A stretch of 37,119 nt of DNA from the NCBI GenBank assembly GCA_017548275.1, contig JAFZAH010000020.1:1-37119 (forward strand). The letters are read 5' to 3'. Positions 24,428 through 34,100 of the stretch are shown piece after piece (positions within the stretch are counted from its first letter, which is position 1; each line of letters starts with the position of its first letter). The notes beneath the pieces were generated by a model. It had not been told where the DNA came from, made no database searches, and saw only the letters and a list, made by a program, of their open reading frames with translations. Made by a program: the position numbers and the translations under genes. Source of the DNA: Prevotella sp. Lineage in GTDB: Bacteria > Bacteroidota > Bacteroidia > Bacteroidales > Bacteroidaceae.

Positions 24428-25234
24428 TTATTCGTCTTCGTACTCATCGCTCATGCCCTCGGCCTCAAGGCTCAGGTCCTCGGGATCGGTCTCAAACGTG
24501 GTGCGGTAACTCTCTTCGGTCAATTTGTCCTCGTCGAAATCGTCATCATCGTCTTCGGCATCCTCGTAATGGTCCTCTTCCTCCGGCAAATCCTCGTCGT
24601 CGTCCTCGTTGTTGGCAGGCAATTCTTCGGGTTCGTCATACTTCATGCGGGGCTTCTCAATCTCAGGTTTCGCTTTGGCGAAAATAGCCTCAATCCAAAG
24701 ACCCTTCGTTATCTCCAGCACCTCGAATCCGTCGTTCACCTTCTTCTCATACATCCCGCCGGGCTTGCGCAGACGGTCTTTTGGAAGGGTGGTAGTGCTG
24801 ATGTCGAAACCGCTCTCAATGATGTCTTTGATACTTTGTGACAGACTGTCCCAACCGCCACCGAAGTTACGGTCCAGCACCTCGATGAGTTTCGCGGCAC
24901 TGATGTGGTGGATGTTCTCATACGTCAGGTCGGTGACACGCAGTATCGGGCGTTTCTTGATGCCCCATTTCGACTTCGTGTTCTCGTCCATGCGTATCTG
25001 ACCCACCTTGAAGCCGCGCGCTTCGTATTTCTTGATGATTTCAGGTTTATCAACCTTCACCTCTTCTATATCAAACGCACTCTTGATGATGTCAAGATAA
25101 CGGCGCACGTTGTCTTTCAGGTCGGCATCTTTCTCTGCCGCTTCCCACATACGGAAGATATCATTCTCCTGTAAATCCCAAACGTTGCTCTTGTTCAGTG
25201 TCTTTAGGCTCAAAGTCCTCTTTTCTTGTCTCAT
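24428..25234 (-). CDS. Uncharacterised protein with long acidic C-terminal tail
   Basis: This 268-residue cytoplasmic protein has a mixed-charge N-terminal part (about 1-190), for example NVRRYLDIIKSAFDIEEVKV, then LRVTDLTYENIHHISAAKLI. From about residue 195 it is almost only Asp, Glu and short hydrophobics (DDDEDLPEEEDHYEDAEDDD). I do not recognise it. Acidic tails of this kind are seen in DNA-mimic or chaperone-like proteins; nothing here proves that. Its ATG overlaps the last codon of the nitrilase-family gene (ATGA), so both belong to one operon with a strong terminator at the end. Confidence 0.8.
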   Translation of the reverse strand: MRQEKRTLSLKTLNKSNVWDLQENDIFRMWEAAEKDADLKDNVRRYLDIIKSAFDIEEVKVDKPEIIKKYEARGFKVGQIRMDENTKSKWGIKKRPILRVTDLTYENIHHISAAKLIEVLDRNFGGGWDSLSQSIKDIIESGFDISTTTLPKDRLRKPGGMYEKKVNDGFEVLEITKGLWIEAIFAKAKPEIEKPRMKYDEPEELPANNEDDDEDLPEEEDHYEDAEDDDDDFDEDKLTEESYRTTFETDPEDLSLEAEGMSDEYEDE

Positions 25235-25986
25235 AATGTATAGTTATCTCTGTCTTTTAATACTTCAAATTTGTTTCTGAATGATTGCACTTCCTCCAAC
25301 GAGATTTCTCCGCTCACAATCGTCTCGCTCTCCGTCATGCTGCTCGAAACGGTAAATCCTTTCGGATCGATGATGACACTATGCCCGGAATATTGGCTGT
25401 AAGGGTCGCGGCCCACACGGTTGGCGCCTATCACATAGCACTGGTTCTCTATGGCACGTGCGCGTAATAGGATATGCCAGGCGTTCATGCGGCTCTTCGG
25501 CCAATTAGCCACTACGATGATGGCGTCGTAATCCTCGCGGTAGCGGCACCACAACGGAAATCGCAAGTCAAAACACGTGAGCAACAGAAAACGCATGCCC
25601 TGCCACTCGGCTATCGTGCGCTTGTCGCCCGGCTCGTACTCCCGGTCTTCCCCGCCATGACGAAACAGGTGGTGCTTGTCGTAGAAATCGTATGTGCCGT
25701 CGGGACGCACGAAATAGTGGCGGTTTCGGTGACTGTCACCCCATACGATGGCCACGCTGCCGCAAATGGCAGCACCCGTCCGCCGGGCTGTCCGCCGCAT
25801 CCAATGCAGTGATTGGTCGTCACGCTCGGCTATGCCTTTCGCCTGGGTGGCAAACCCCGTGCTCCACATCTCAGGCAGCACATACACGTCGCTCGTCGGG
25901 GCTGAGGATATCAGCGCTTCTGCTTTCTGCGCATTTTGCTGCGGCAATGACCACTCGATGTCGGTCTGGAGTATCGTGATTCTCAT
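25231..25986 (-). CDS. Nitrilase-family amidohydrolase (YafV/omega-amidase-like)
   Basis: This 251-residue enzyme of the carbon-nitrogen hydrolase family probably cleaves small omega-amides. The Glu-Lys-Cys catalytic triad is recognisable: glutamate in LPEMWSTGF, lysine in YDKHHLF, cysteine in LLTCFDLRFP. The frame reaches 26058, giving 24 extra residues, but family members begin like MRITILQTDIEW, so I chose ATG 25986. With the promoter at 26081-26111, ATG 26058 would have a leader near 17 bases and cannot be excluded. Divergently transcribed from rarA/mgsA. It forms an operon with the acidic-tail protein. Confidence 0.88.
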   Translation of the reverse strand: MRITILQTDIEWSLPQQNAQKAEALISSAPTSDVYVLPEMWSTGFATQAKGIAERDDQSLHWMRRTARRTGAAICGSVAIVWGDSHRNRHYFVRPDGTYDFYDKHHLFRHGGEDREYEPGDKRTIAEWQGMRFLLLTCFDLRFPLWCRYREDYDAIIVVANWPKSRMNAWHILLRARAIENQCYVIGANRVGRDPYSQYSGHSVIIDPKGFTVSSSMTESETIVSGEISLEEVQSFRNKFEVLKDRDNYTL

Positions 25987-26080
25987 TTGCAGTGTTTCAG
26001 GTCTCGATTTAAGGTGGGTTGTCACCCCATCGTTGTTATCGTTATTTGTGGGAATCATATAAACCCACTTTAGTGCGTTG

Positions 26081-26111
26081 CAAATTTATACATTTATCTA
26101 ATATCTGCAAA
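26081..26111 (-). promoter_or_regulatory. Full -33/-7 promoter for the nitrilase-family operon
   Basis: On the minus strand TTTG (26111-26108), 19 bases, then TAAATTTG (26088-26081). This is a textbook Bacteroidetes vegetative promoter. Confidence 0.8.
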
Positions 26112-26126
26112 AAAAAACCGCTTTTT

Positions 26127-26157
26127 TTTCATTCTCTTCATAAATTCATTAACTTTG
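26127..26157 (+). promoter_or_regulatory. Promoter for rarA/mgsA, predicting a near-leaderless transcript
   Basis: TAACTTTG at 26150-26157 is a perfect -7 box; 19 bases upstream is TTTC, one mismatch from TTTG. The start codon at 26168 is only 10 bases after the box, so the transcript leader should be only a few bases. Confidence 0.75.
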
Positions 26158-26167
26158 CACTTGGATT

Positions 26168-27454
26168 ATGACACAACCGTTAGCAGAGAGATTAAGACCA
26201 CGAACCCTCGATGAGTACATCGGGCAAAGGCATCTCGTGGGTGAAGGGGCCGTCCTGCGTCAGATGATTGACTCGGGGCGCATCTCCTCATTCATCCTGT
26301 GGGGACCGCCGGGCGTAGGAAAGACCACACTCGCACAAATCATAGCCAACAAACTCGAAACACCGTTCTATACGCTCAGCGCGGTGACCAGCGGAGTGAA
26401 AGATGTGCGCGACGTGATTGAAAAAGCAAAAAACGTCCGTTTCTTCAACCAACATTCGCCCATTCTCTTTATCGACGAGATACACCGTTTCTCGAAAAAT
26501 CAGCAGGACTCTCTCCTCGGAGCCGTCGAACGGGGAACCGTTACGCTCATCGGCGCGACGACCGAGAATCCCTCGTTCGAGGTCATCCGGCCGCTGCTCT
26601 CAAGATGTCAACTGTATGTGTTGAAACCTCTTGAGAAAGACGATTTGCTCAAACTGCTCGATCGTGCCATTCATCAAGACATAGAACTGTCAAAACGCAA
26701 AATCACTGTCAAAGACACTGGCGCGATACTCAGATATAGTGGCGGCGACGCCAGAAAACTGCTGAATATTTTGGAACTTGCCGTGGGCACAGGCGATGAC
26801 GACAGCGAGGTGGTCATCACCGATGAACTCGTCGTCAATCGCTTGCAGCAAAACCCGCTCGCATACGACAAGGACGGCGAGATGCACTACGACATCATCT
26901 CCGCATTCATCAAAAGCATACGGGGCAGCGACCCCGACGCGGCTCTCTATTGGATGGCTCGGATGATAGAGGGGGGAGAAGACCCGGCGTTCATCGCCAG
27001 AAGACTCGTCATCAGCGCCGCCGAAGACATCGGACTGGCTAATCCTAACGCGCTGCTGTTGGCAAATGCCGCCTTCGACGCAGTCATGAAGATAGGATGG
27101 CCCGAGGGACGCATACCCCTCGCCGAGGCTGCCGTATATCTCGCCACTAGCCCCAAAAGCAACTCAGCCTATCTCGGCATCGACAAGGCACTCGCGCTCG
27201 TACGCGAGACAGGCAACCTGCCCGTGCCGCTTCACCTGCGCAATGCGCCTACAAAACTCATGTCACAACTCGGATATGCGGATGGATACCGTTATTCACA
27301 CGATTATCCCGGACATTTCGTCGAACAGCAGTTCTTGCCCGACGAACTCAAAAACCACCGACTCTGGATGGCTCAGCATTATCCCAACGAGGAGAAACTC
27401 TACCAGCAGATGCTCCGCTGTTGGGGCGACCGCTTCCGCGATGACCAATCTTAA
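26168..27454 (+). CDS. rarA: Replication-associated recombination protein A (RarA/MgsA), AAA+ ATPase
   Basis: This 428-residue protein is the widely conserved RarA/MgsA/WRNIP1 ATPase that acts at stalled replication forks and binds single-stranded DNA ends. Family hallmarks are present: the start PLAERLRPRTLDEYIGQRHLVG, Walker A GPPGVGKTTLA (Lys52), Walker B ILFIDEIHRF, and LIGATTENPSFEVIRPLLSR with sensor 1 and arginine finger. The C-terminal tetramerisation region includes GSDPDAALYWMARMIEGGEDP and YKYSHDYPGHFVEQQ-like lines close to YRYSHDYPGHFVEQQFLPDE. The start cannot be moved because the conserved domain begins at residue 4. Full length, intact. Confidence 0.97.
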   Translation: MTQPLAERLRPRTLDEYIGQRHLVGEGAVLRQMIDSGRISSFILWGPPGVGKTTLAQIIANKLETPFYTLSAVTSGVKDVRDVIEKAKNVRFFNQHSPILFIDEIHRFSKNQQDSLLGAVERGTVTLIGATTENPSFEVIRPLLSRCQLYVLKPLEKDDLLKLLDRAIHQDIELSKRKITVKDTGAILRYSGGDARKLLNILELAVGTGDDDSEVVITDELVVNRLQQNPLAYDKDGEMHYDIISAFIKSIRGSDPDAALYWMARMIEGGEDPAFIARRLVISAAEDIGLANPNALLLANAAFDAVMKIGWPEGRIPLAEAAVYLATSPKSNSAYLGIDKALALVRETGNLPVPLHLRNAPTKLMSQLGYADGYRYSHDYPGHFVEQQFLPDELKNHRLWMAQHYPNEEKLYQQMLRCWGDRFRDDQS

Positions 27455-27473
27455 TCCTTTCCCCATATCTCCC

Positions 27474-27532
27474 ATCGTTCCCATCGTTCCCATCACTCCC
27501 ATAATTCCCATTCCTCCTATTCACCTTTTTTT
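27474..27532. repeat. Simple repeat of TCCCATCGT-like words
   Basis: Imperfect copies of TTCCCATCGTTCCCATCAC follow the rarA gene with a period near 10 bases, then a pyrimidine-rich run to about 27590. No hairpin or gene seen. Confidence 0.7.
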
Positions 27533-27615
27533 CTCCCGTTCTCTCCCTTTCTCTCCCTTTCTTTTTCCCTTCTCCTTTTCTTCCTTCAAAAATTCTCAAA
27601 AAAATCCCCAAAAAA

Positions 27616-27647
27616 TTTGGTCGTTCCAAAAAATCATCATACCTTTG
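27616..27647 (+). promoter_or_regulatory. Full -33/-7 promoter for tRNA-Arg
   Basis: TTTG (27616-27619), 20 bases, then TACCTTTG (27640-27647). The tRNA starts 19 bases downstream. Confidence 0.85.
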
Positions 27648-27666
27648 CAACCGCATTTGCAAAAAT

Positions 27667-27740
27667 GGCTCCCTAGCTCAATTGAATAGAGCATCTGACT
27701 ACGGATCAGAAGGTTGTGGGTTTGAATCCCGCGGGAGTCA
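27667..27740 (+). tRNA. tRNA-Arg(ACG)
   Basis: A complete cloverleaf: acceptor GGCTCCC with GGGAGTC (one G-U pair), D arm GCTC...GAGC, anticodon stem TCTGA/TCAGA with loop CTACGGA (anticodon ACG), variable AGGTT, T arm GTGGG-TTTGAAT-CCCGC, discriminator A. CCA is not encoded. The prophage integrase lies 290 bases downstream, so the tRNA 3' end is the probable attachment site. Confidence 0.97.
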
Positions 27741-27750
27741 CTTTTAGGAA

Positions 27751-27794
27751 AAGTCCGATAAGTGGTAACCGCCAGTATCGGGCTTATTTATTTT
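27751..27794 (+). terminator. Terminator after tRNA-Arg
   Basis: AAGTCCGATA (27751-27760) pairs with TATCGGGCTT (27776-27785), ten pairs with one G-U, 15-base loop, followed by ATTTATTTT. Confidence 0.85.
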
Positions 27795-27889
27795 CCTGAA
27801 AATCAGGTATTTAGAGTCTCAATTATGTCATGTTCTGATGGCTATGGAAATGTTAAATTCTGTGGAAATGTGACCTAATTGGGACGATT

Positions 27890-27954
27890 TTGTTACCCAA
27901 AGTGACGATTTTTGTTACCCATTTGTTACCCATTTTGGGGTATTTTTGTTACCC
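27890..27954 (+). repeat. Four TTGTTACCC direct repeats upstream of the integrase
   Basis: Exact copies start at 27890, 27912, 27923 and 27946, that is 22, 11 and 23 bases apart, close to whole turns of the helix. The first two are part of a longer repeat, GACGATTTT(T)GTTACCCA. The position between the presumed attachment site and the integrase start fits arm-type integrase or excisionase binding sites (inference). Further left, TGGAAATGT occurs twice (27845, 27863). Confidence 0.8.
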
Positions 27955-28032
27955 ATTTTCGGCAAATACAGTCCGAGACGAGGCAAAATGACCCAAAAAC
28001 AGCATTTTCCACGTTAAAAAAAATTAAAAGTT

Positions 28033-29187
28033 ATGGCTAAAAGTGCTGTAAAAGTCTATTGGGACAGGAAAAAGGTAGCCGCTAAGCGTGGTCACGGTTA
28101 CATTGAGTTAGCAATCTATCTCGGCCCTGGGCAGAGAAAGTTCTATTCCATCGGTAGCGCAACGCCCTTGGAATGGCTACAGATTAAGAAGAGTAGGGAC
28201 TTGGAGAAAGAAATCGCCAAGTATGAGGAAATCATCAGTGTGATGCGTGAGAATGGTGAGGAGATGAACATTGCCACGCTTGACACTCATCTTGAATTGT
28301 TGGAACTTGTGGCAGAGAGAAAGAAGAAGGATGTTGAGCTAGTCAACGGCTATGACCTCTCCATCAACTTCATCGAGTACATGGAAGATTGTGTTCATGA
28401 TGAAGATTTACGTGACGGAACAAGACGCAACAAAACAGTGGTTATTGATGCCTTGAAGCGGTTCGGAAAGATTGTTACCTTTGCCGACCTCACATCGGGA
28501 AAGATTATGCTTTTCAACAAATTCCTGTATGATGGCACGCGCTCAGTCAACACAATCTACAATTACCACAAGCGTCTGAAGAAATACACGAAACAACTGC
28601 GTATGGCCGACATGATACCCTATGATCCCTACGATAGGGTGAAGTTCAACAAAGGTAAAAACAATGAACGTCGTCCTTTAACTGAACCACAATTGAAGGA
28701 AATGCGGGCGATGAACTTAATAGGTAAGTTGGAGCGTGTATGCGACCTCTTCATCTTCTCCGCTTATTGTGGCATGGCTTATTGTGATGTGATGGCCTTT
28801 GACTTCTATCGTGACACAGACAGGGTAGGGGAGCATTATTACATTGACGGGCTGCGCATGAAGACAGGTAACAATTTCTATACGCCCATTCTTGAGCCGG
28901 CTATGGAGGTATTAAAGAAGTACAACTTCAAACTGCCTAAGATTACCAACCAGAAGATGAACGATTATCTTCATATTATCGAGGAGAGAATGCACCTGAA
29001 TAAACCACTGACTTACCATGTAGCGCGTCATTCTTTCGCCACATTGATGTTGGCGCATGACGTACCCATTGAAAATGTGGCCCGTATGCTCGGACATCAT
29101 GACGTGAGGACTACACAGGTATATGCAAAAATACTGAAATCTTCCATCGAGAGGCATACAGAGGCTATTGCTAAGTTGATAGTATGA
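28033..29187 (+). CDS. Tyrosine recombinase / prophage integrase
   Basis: This 384-residue integrase has an N-terminal SAM-like core-binding region (about 95-200) and a C-terminal catalytic domain. Conserved residues are His329 and Arg332 in YHVARHSFATLML, His355 in LGHHDVRTT and the nucleophile Tyr364. In the first catalytic box (SAYCGMAYCDVMAF) the usual arginine is absent; many Bacteroidetes integrases carry TGLAYSDV-like versions of this box and are active. It is adjacent to tRNA-Arg and faces the tail genes, ending 17 bases before the stop of the next gene. Controlled perhaps through the repeats upstream. Confidence 0.93.
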   Translation: MAKSAVKVYWDRKKVAAKRGHGYIELAIYLGPGQRKFYSIGSATPLEWLQIKKSRDLEKEIAKYEEIISVMRENGEEMNIATLDTHLELLELVAERKKKDVELVNGYDLSINFIEYMEDCVHDEDLRDGTRRNKTVVIDALKRFGKIVTFADLTSGKIMLFNKFLYDGTRSVNTIYNYHKRLKKYTKQLRMADMIPYDPYDRVKFNKGKNNERRPLTEPQLKEMRAMNLIGKLERVCDLFIFSAYCGMAYCDVMAFDFYRDTDRVGEHYYIDGLRMKTGNNFYTPILEPAMEVLKKYNFKLPKITNQKMNDYLHIIEERMHLNKPLTYHVARHSFATLMLAHDVPIENVARMLGHHDVRTTQVYAKILKSSIERHTEAIAKLIV

Positions 29188-29204
29188 CAGTGATGGTGGG
29201 TGTT

Positions 29205-31145
29205 CTATTCGTCTTGGATGCGGTAGAACACCCCTTTTAGTTTCTTGCTCCTGCCCTCTTCCGTGAATGTGGCGGTGATCTTCTCGCAGAGGTATCTTCC
29301 ACCCTTGATGTGGAAGACGGCTCTCACATCGGGAATATCATCAGCGAGGAAGGAGAAGTTGTATTTCTTCTTCCCGTCGATATGGCGCAACATGCCCCTG
29401 TCGATGGACTGGCTTGCCCGGTCCAGACGCAACGAGAACGAGGTGCTGATGGCGTTGAAGTTGTTGTCCGTCATCACCGAGTCAACTATGGGGCATGGTT
29501 GCAGCCCGGGTATGAGGATATTCCCGTCCCAGAACGCCACATAGAGGCAGTCGAAATAGTCCTCCGACTTCTCCTGCTCCCCTCTCTCGATGGCCAGCCC
29601 TGCCTTGCTCTGCGCCAGTTCCCCACTGTCATAGTCCACGGTGTCGTAGTTGTTACTTCTTCCCGTCCTTGCTCCTCCGAAAGCCATACCGCTGCTTCCA
29701 GAAAAACTGCTGGATGTGTTTCCCTGCCCGTCATCATCGTCCGTCCATGACACGGCACTGCCCATCTCTCCACATTCAAGGAAGAAGCATGGGCCATGTT
29801 CATCGTCCGTGTCATCTATCCATGCCGGCACGATTTTGATTTCCAAATCTTCGGCATCTTTATCGACCATTCTTTTCCCGAACTGTGCTATCGGCTCCAG
29901 ACGATTGTAGTACTTGTACCATTTGTGTTCTTCATCGCCTACATTGGTGGTGTAGATTAGCTCCGACCTGTAGCAGAACATGATGAAGTACGTGTCCACG
30001 TCTGCCGCATAAAACAGCTTATGCCCGTTTGAGCCAGCCGGATAGCCGCGTGTGTAAACCTCTCTTGTGCCTCCTGTCGGTGTACTCCACGATTCATAGC
30101 CGCTCTCTTTGAAGGCATAGGCTGCTACGAGCAGTTGAACGAGTGTGTCATAGACCACCGCTTCATTTTTGTGTTCGCGGATGTACCAGTCACAGGAGCG
30201 ATACGCCCAGAAGCGGTTGTCGTTGTCCGCATAGGCGATGTTCTTCACACCGACATACTCGCAAGCATCGTCCTTCGACACCTCTGCTGTATATTCATTC
30301 AGCACCTTGTCAATCTTGACGGGTGCAGTCTGCTGAATGAGCCGGGTGGAGAAGGCGAAAGAGATGCGCTTTGCCTTGTGGTCGATGGTGAACTCCCCGA
30401 AGAGGAAGTTCTCCATCTGCTCGAAGAACTCCGTCAACGACCAGTGAGGGAGTGCGATGGCAAAGTTGCGAACGCCCCATGTATAAGGGAGCGTGTTGCA
30501 TACGAGGAGGAACTTGTAATCCGTCTGCTCTATCTCCGTGAAGTCGCCGGTGTAACCGACGGCTTCGCATATCTTGTTCAGGAGATGCAGGAGATAGGGC
30601 TGGAAGGTCAGTTCCCTGTCATTATGGCTCCAAGTGTATGCCCCGTTGTTCTGCTGGTCGCAGAACACCTCATTCTGTATATTCCCCGATGTGTTGTTCA
30701 CCCACGGCAGCGCCACCGTATTCCTCTGGGGGTACGGGAGCCATGCCTGTTGAGGGTTGAGGGTTTGAGGGTTTAGGGTTGAGGGATATCCCAATGATAA
30801 TTCATTGAGATAGATATCATCGAAGGAAGTGTTGAAGTTCTGTTCACTTCGTCCTTCGAGGAATTGCGTCTTGACCTCGACTTCCGAAATCTCCGTGACG
30901 GTGATGGTGCCCGACTTGATGAAGTTGCGGTCGCGGATGTCGCAGTCAAAGACGATCCTGGTCTTTTCCACGTCCTGCCGGTGGAGGTGTCCGAAGATGG
31001 CGATGTTCTGCGGACAGTCCTTCAGCGGGAAGGTGATGGTCAGAGTGTAGCTGTCCGAGCCTGTGAAAAGACGGTTTTCGGTGATATACTCAAAGGATGT
31101 ATTCTCTTTAAGGTATGCCGGCTGGCCGTTGATTTGGATTTCCAT
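29205..31145 (-). CDS. Prophage tail protein downstream of the tape measure
   Basis: This 646-residue protein is unrecognised at family level, but its position directly after the tape-measure gene is where phages encode distal-tail or baseplate proteins. The N-terminal 125 residues begin MEIQINGQPAYLKENTSF and are beta-rich; a glycine/serine-rich stretch (SGSSGMAFGG) near 495 looks like a linker. No signal peptide. A 7-8-base simple repeat (30748-30786) is translated in frame as STLNPQTLNPQQ. Start ATG overlaps the tape-measure stop by one base (TAATG), indicating coupled translation. Confidence 0.75.
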   Translation of the reverse strand: MEIQINGQPAYLKENTSFEYITENRLFTGSDSYTLTITFPLKDCPQNIAIFGHLHRQDVEKTRIVFDCDIRDRNFIKSGTITVTEISEVEVKTQFLEGRSEQNFNTSFDDIYLNELSLGYPSTLNPQTLNPQQAWLPYPQRNTVALPWVNNTSGNIQNEVFCDQQNNGAYTWSHNDRELTFQPYLLHLLNKICEAVGYTGDFTEIEQTDYKFLLVCNTLPYTWGVRNFAIALPHWSLTEFFEQMENFLFGEFTIDHKAKRISFAFSTRLIQQTAPVKIDKVLNEYTAEVSKDDACEYVGVKNIAYADNDNRFWAYRSCDWYIREHKNEAVVYDTLVQLLVAAYAFKESGYESWSTPTGGTREVYTRGYPAGSNGHKLFYAADVDTYFIMFCYRSELIYTTNVGDEEHKWYKYYNRLEPIAQFGKRMVDKDAEDLEIKIVPAWIDDTDDEHGPCFFLECGEMGSAVSWTDDDDGQGNTSSSFSGSSGMAFGGARTGRSNNYDTVDYDSGELAQSKAGLAIERGEQEKSEDYFDCLYVAFWDGNILIPGLQPCPIVDSVMTDNNFNAISTSFSLRLDRASQSIDRGMLRHIDGKKKYNFSFLADDIPDVRAVFHIKGGRYLCEKITATFTEEGRSKKLKGVFYRIQDE

Positions 31146-34100
31146 TACTTGCGTCTTGATTTGGGTGTCTTGTTTCTCATCAGCTTGTCATATTCATCCT
31201 GCGCCTGTTTGATGCCCGTGTCTCCGGCCACAGTGTTGACGGTGACGAACGGCTCATCAAGACGCTCACTCAGCCGTGTTATCACGGCTTCGAGTTTGGA
31301 ATGTTGAATGTTGAATGTTGAATTGTCACTTTGCGATGATGAATGTTCAATGACGAATCGGGGCTGCGGATTAGGGAGCACCAACTGCGGGACGATGGTT
31401 CGTGAAACGTCCTCGCTGCGCAGAGATCCTATCGTGTTCGTTCGCTGCGCATAGTCGAGCGCCTCAATCATGGGTCGGGCTACGGGCGATTGCAGGAGCT
31501 TCTGCGACGCCACCCATTCCCCTTTGTGTACCACACCAGCTACCTCGTCTTTCTTGCCTTTCGGCGTGAAACCACCTTCGGCATATCCTTGCGCCTCGGA
31601 TGCCTGTTGCTGCTTCTTGATGGCAGCGACCTGCAGCATGCCGGCTGCGATGGCTGACGCTGCCGCGATGGGTGCCAGGATATAGCCGACCAACGGCACC
31701 GCTGCCGCACTGCTATAGGCATTGAGGGCAGCCGTTGCCGTCTGTGCCACCGCCTGAATCACCTGCATGGCGAACATCTTCTTGTTCGCATCGCTCTTGA
31801 TTTTGGCGATGTCTTTCTCTTTCTGTTTCTCCAGTTTCTTGACGATGTAGTTGTTGCCTTCGGCGTTGGACACTTCCGTCTGATATCGTTTCTCGATGGC
31901 AACGGTCTGTATATCCGTCTCTGCCTGTACAAGCGCAGTGAGTTGCTGGAAGATGGCGCTCATCCCTGACGAGAGGACTTCGAGGGAGCCAGTGACCGCC
32001 TTGCCCATGTCGGTCTGCAGCCACTCCTGCATGTCCTCCGTCCACTCCTCGAGGAAGTTCTTATTGTCATCGAGTTCGTCGATGCCGTACTTTTTGCGCA
32101 GCGCACGTTTCGCCTTCTGGTACGCTTCCTCGATGCGCAGTTTTTCTTTGGCATTATCCCCAGCCGTTTTCAGTTCGATATTATACAGTTCTTTGAGTCC
32201 TTCGAGGTCAGCCATGTACTTCGAGACACGCTCTTGGCGGTTGTCCCCGAAGTAGTCCTTCTTCAGGTCGGCGAGCCGTTGCTGGTGCTCCTTTTCCTTT
32301 GCCTCCGTCTCCTTCTGCCTTTTCTCCTGGTCAGCGATGAGCCGGTCCTGATATGCCTTTTCCGCCTGTGCCCGCTCCTTTGTGCCCTCCTGTGTGAGGG
32401 CTGTCATGCGTTTGAGATGTCGCAGTTCGAGGACCTGCAGCGTGTCATCGTAGAGCTGCTTGTCTGTCTGCCCGTCGATGTACCGCTGTTTCTGCATGGC
32501 CACCGCCTCGTTATAGAAGGCGTTCTCGTCCTCCATGGACTTCTTCTGCTCGTCCTCCGTCTTTTTCCTCATGGCCTCGTAGTAGCCCGTCTGGGCATTG
32601 AGACGCTCCTGCTCCGTCAGGTCGGTGCGTTCGAGGATTTTCTTGTGGTATTCCTCCTCTATCTCCGTCATGCGGAGGGTGTATGCCTCGTAGTTCTTCT
32701 GCCCCGTGGCGTAGGCGATACGGTTCAGCGCCTCCTCTTTCTCCTTCCATTCTTTTTCGGCCTTGAACTTGTCTTCATGGCTGCCGGTGTTCCCTCCGTT
32801 CTTGCCGGGCGTGCCGCCCGAAGGGGGAATAGCCGTCGGCGCGTCCGTATTCAGCCCTGCCTCAATCGCCGTGTTGATGTCCTTCTCGTAGGGCTGCCAC
32901 TTCCGGTTCACGCTGTCCTCATGGATGCGGGTGCTGACGTACTGGCGGATGTATGCCGTCATGGCGTCGCCCACGGAAGTGTCGAGCTGGCTCTCCACGG
33001 TGTCGTAATATCCCTCCCTCATCCTTTGTTTTGCCACATGGTTCTTAAACACTGCCTTTTCAAGTGCCTCGTAGGAATACGAACCTGACTTGCGCAGCTT
33101 CTCGTATTCCTCATCTACGGCCGCTTTCAGCCACTCGCCCGTCATGACCGTGCCGTGGTCACGCGCCACCTTGTCATAGTCGGCGAGCTTCGTGGCTTCC
33201 CAGCCGTACCTTACTCCGACTTTCTCCTTCAGGTCTTTCTCCTTCGCCTCCAGTAGCAATTTCGCCCTGAGGTTCTTGACCACCTCCCCGTATGCGTTGG
33301 CGAGATCCAGGGCGGTGCTCTTCTCCGTCAGCAGCTTGGAGAGGTACTGCCCGAATTTGTTGTTGAACTCACGGATAAGGGCGTTGCGTTTGTCGCTTCC
33401 TACGTTCTCCGCATCGATCGCGTCTTTGAGGCGTTTGACAGCGGAGGTCTCCTCGCCTATCCTTGCCTCCACCTCCCTGATTTCCGTGGCTGCCTGACGG
33501 GCCTCTTTCTTCAGCCGCTCCTGCTCCTCCCTCGCTGCGGTCATCTTCTTTTTGAGCATGACCAGTGCGGTGACCGCTGCCGTGACTGCAGAGACGAGCA
33601 GCCCCAGCGGGTTCGCCTTCACCACCTTGTTGAAGAACAGCTGCGCCGCCGCCGTGGCGGTTATCTCTCCCCTCAGCACCTTGTGGCGGAGTATGCCGGC
33701 AGCGAGCCATGCCTCCTCTATGGCCATCGCGGCAGCTTTCAGTTTGCTCGCCGCCACCGCTTTCAGCGTCCATAGGTGCTGCAGCTTCACCGCCGTCACG
33801 TAGGCTATCACCGCTGCCGTGGAGGAGATGATGGCCACGCGGTATTTGATGAAGAAGTCCACGATGGCGCTCAATGTCCTCAACATGATGGAGGTGCTGG
33901 TGTAGATATGCCTCATCACCGGCACCAGTTTCTCGCCCAGCTCTATCGCAAGTTCTTTCACTCTTTTCCTCGCCTTGTCGAGACCTGCCTGTGTCGTGTT
34001 GTTGAAGATGTTGTACTCGTTGGTGGCGGAGGTGGCTTCCCGGAACGCCTTGTTCGCCGCCTCCGTCTCCCACTTCACCATGTCGAGGTGTTCCGCCAGC

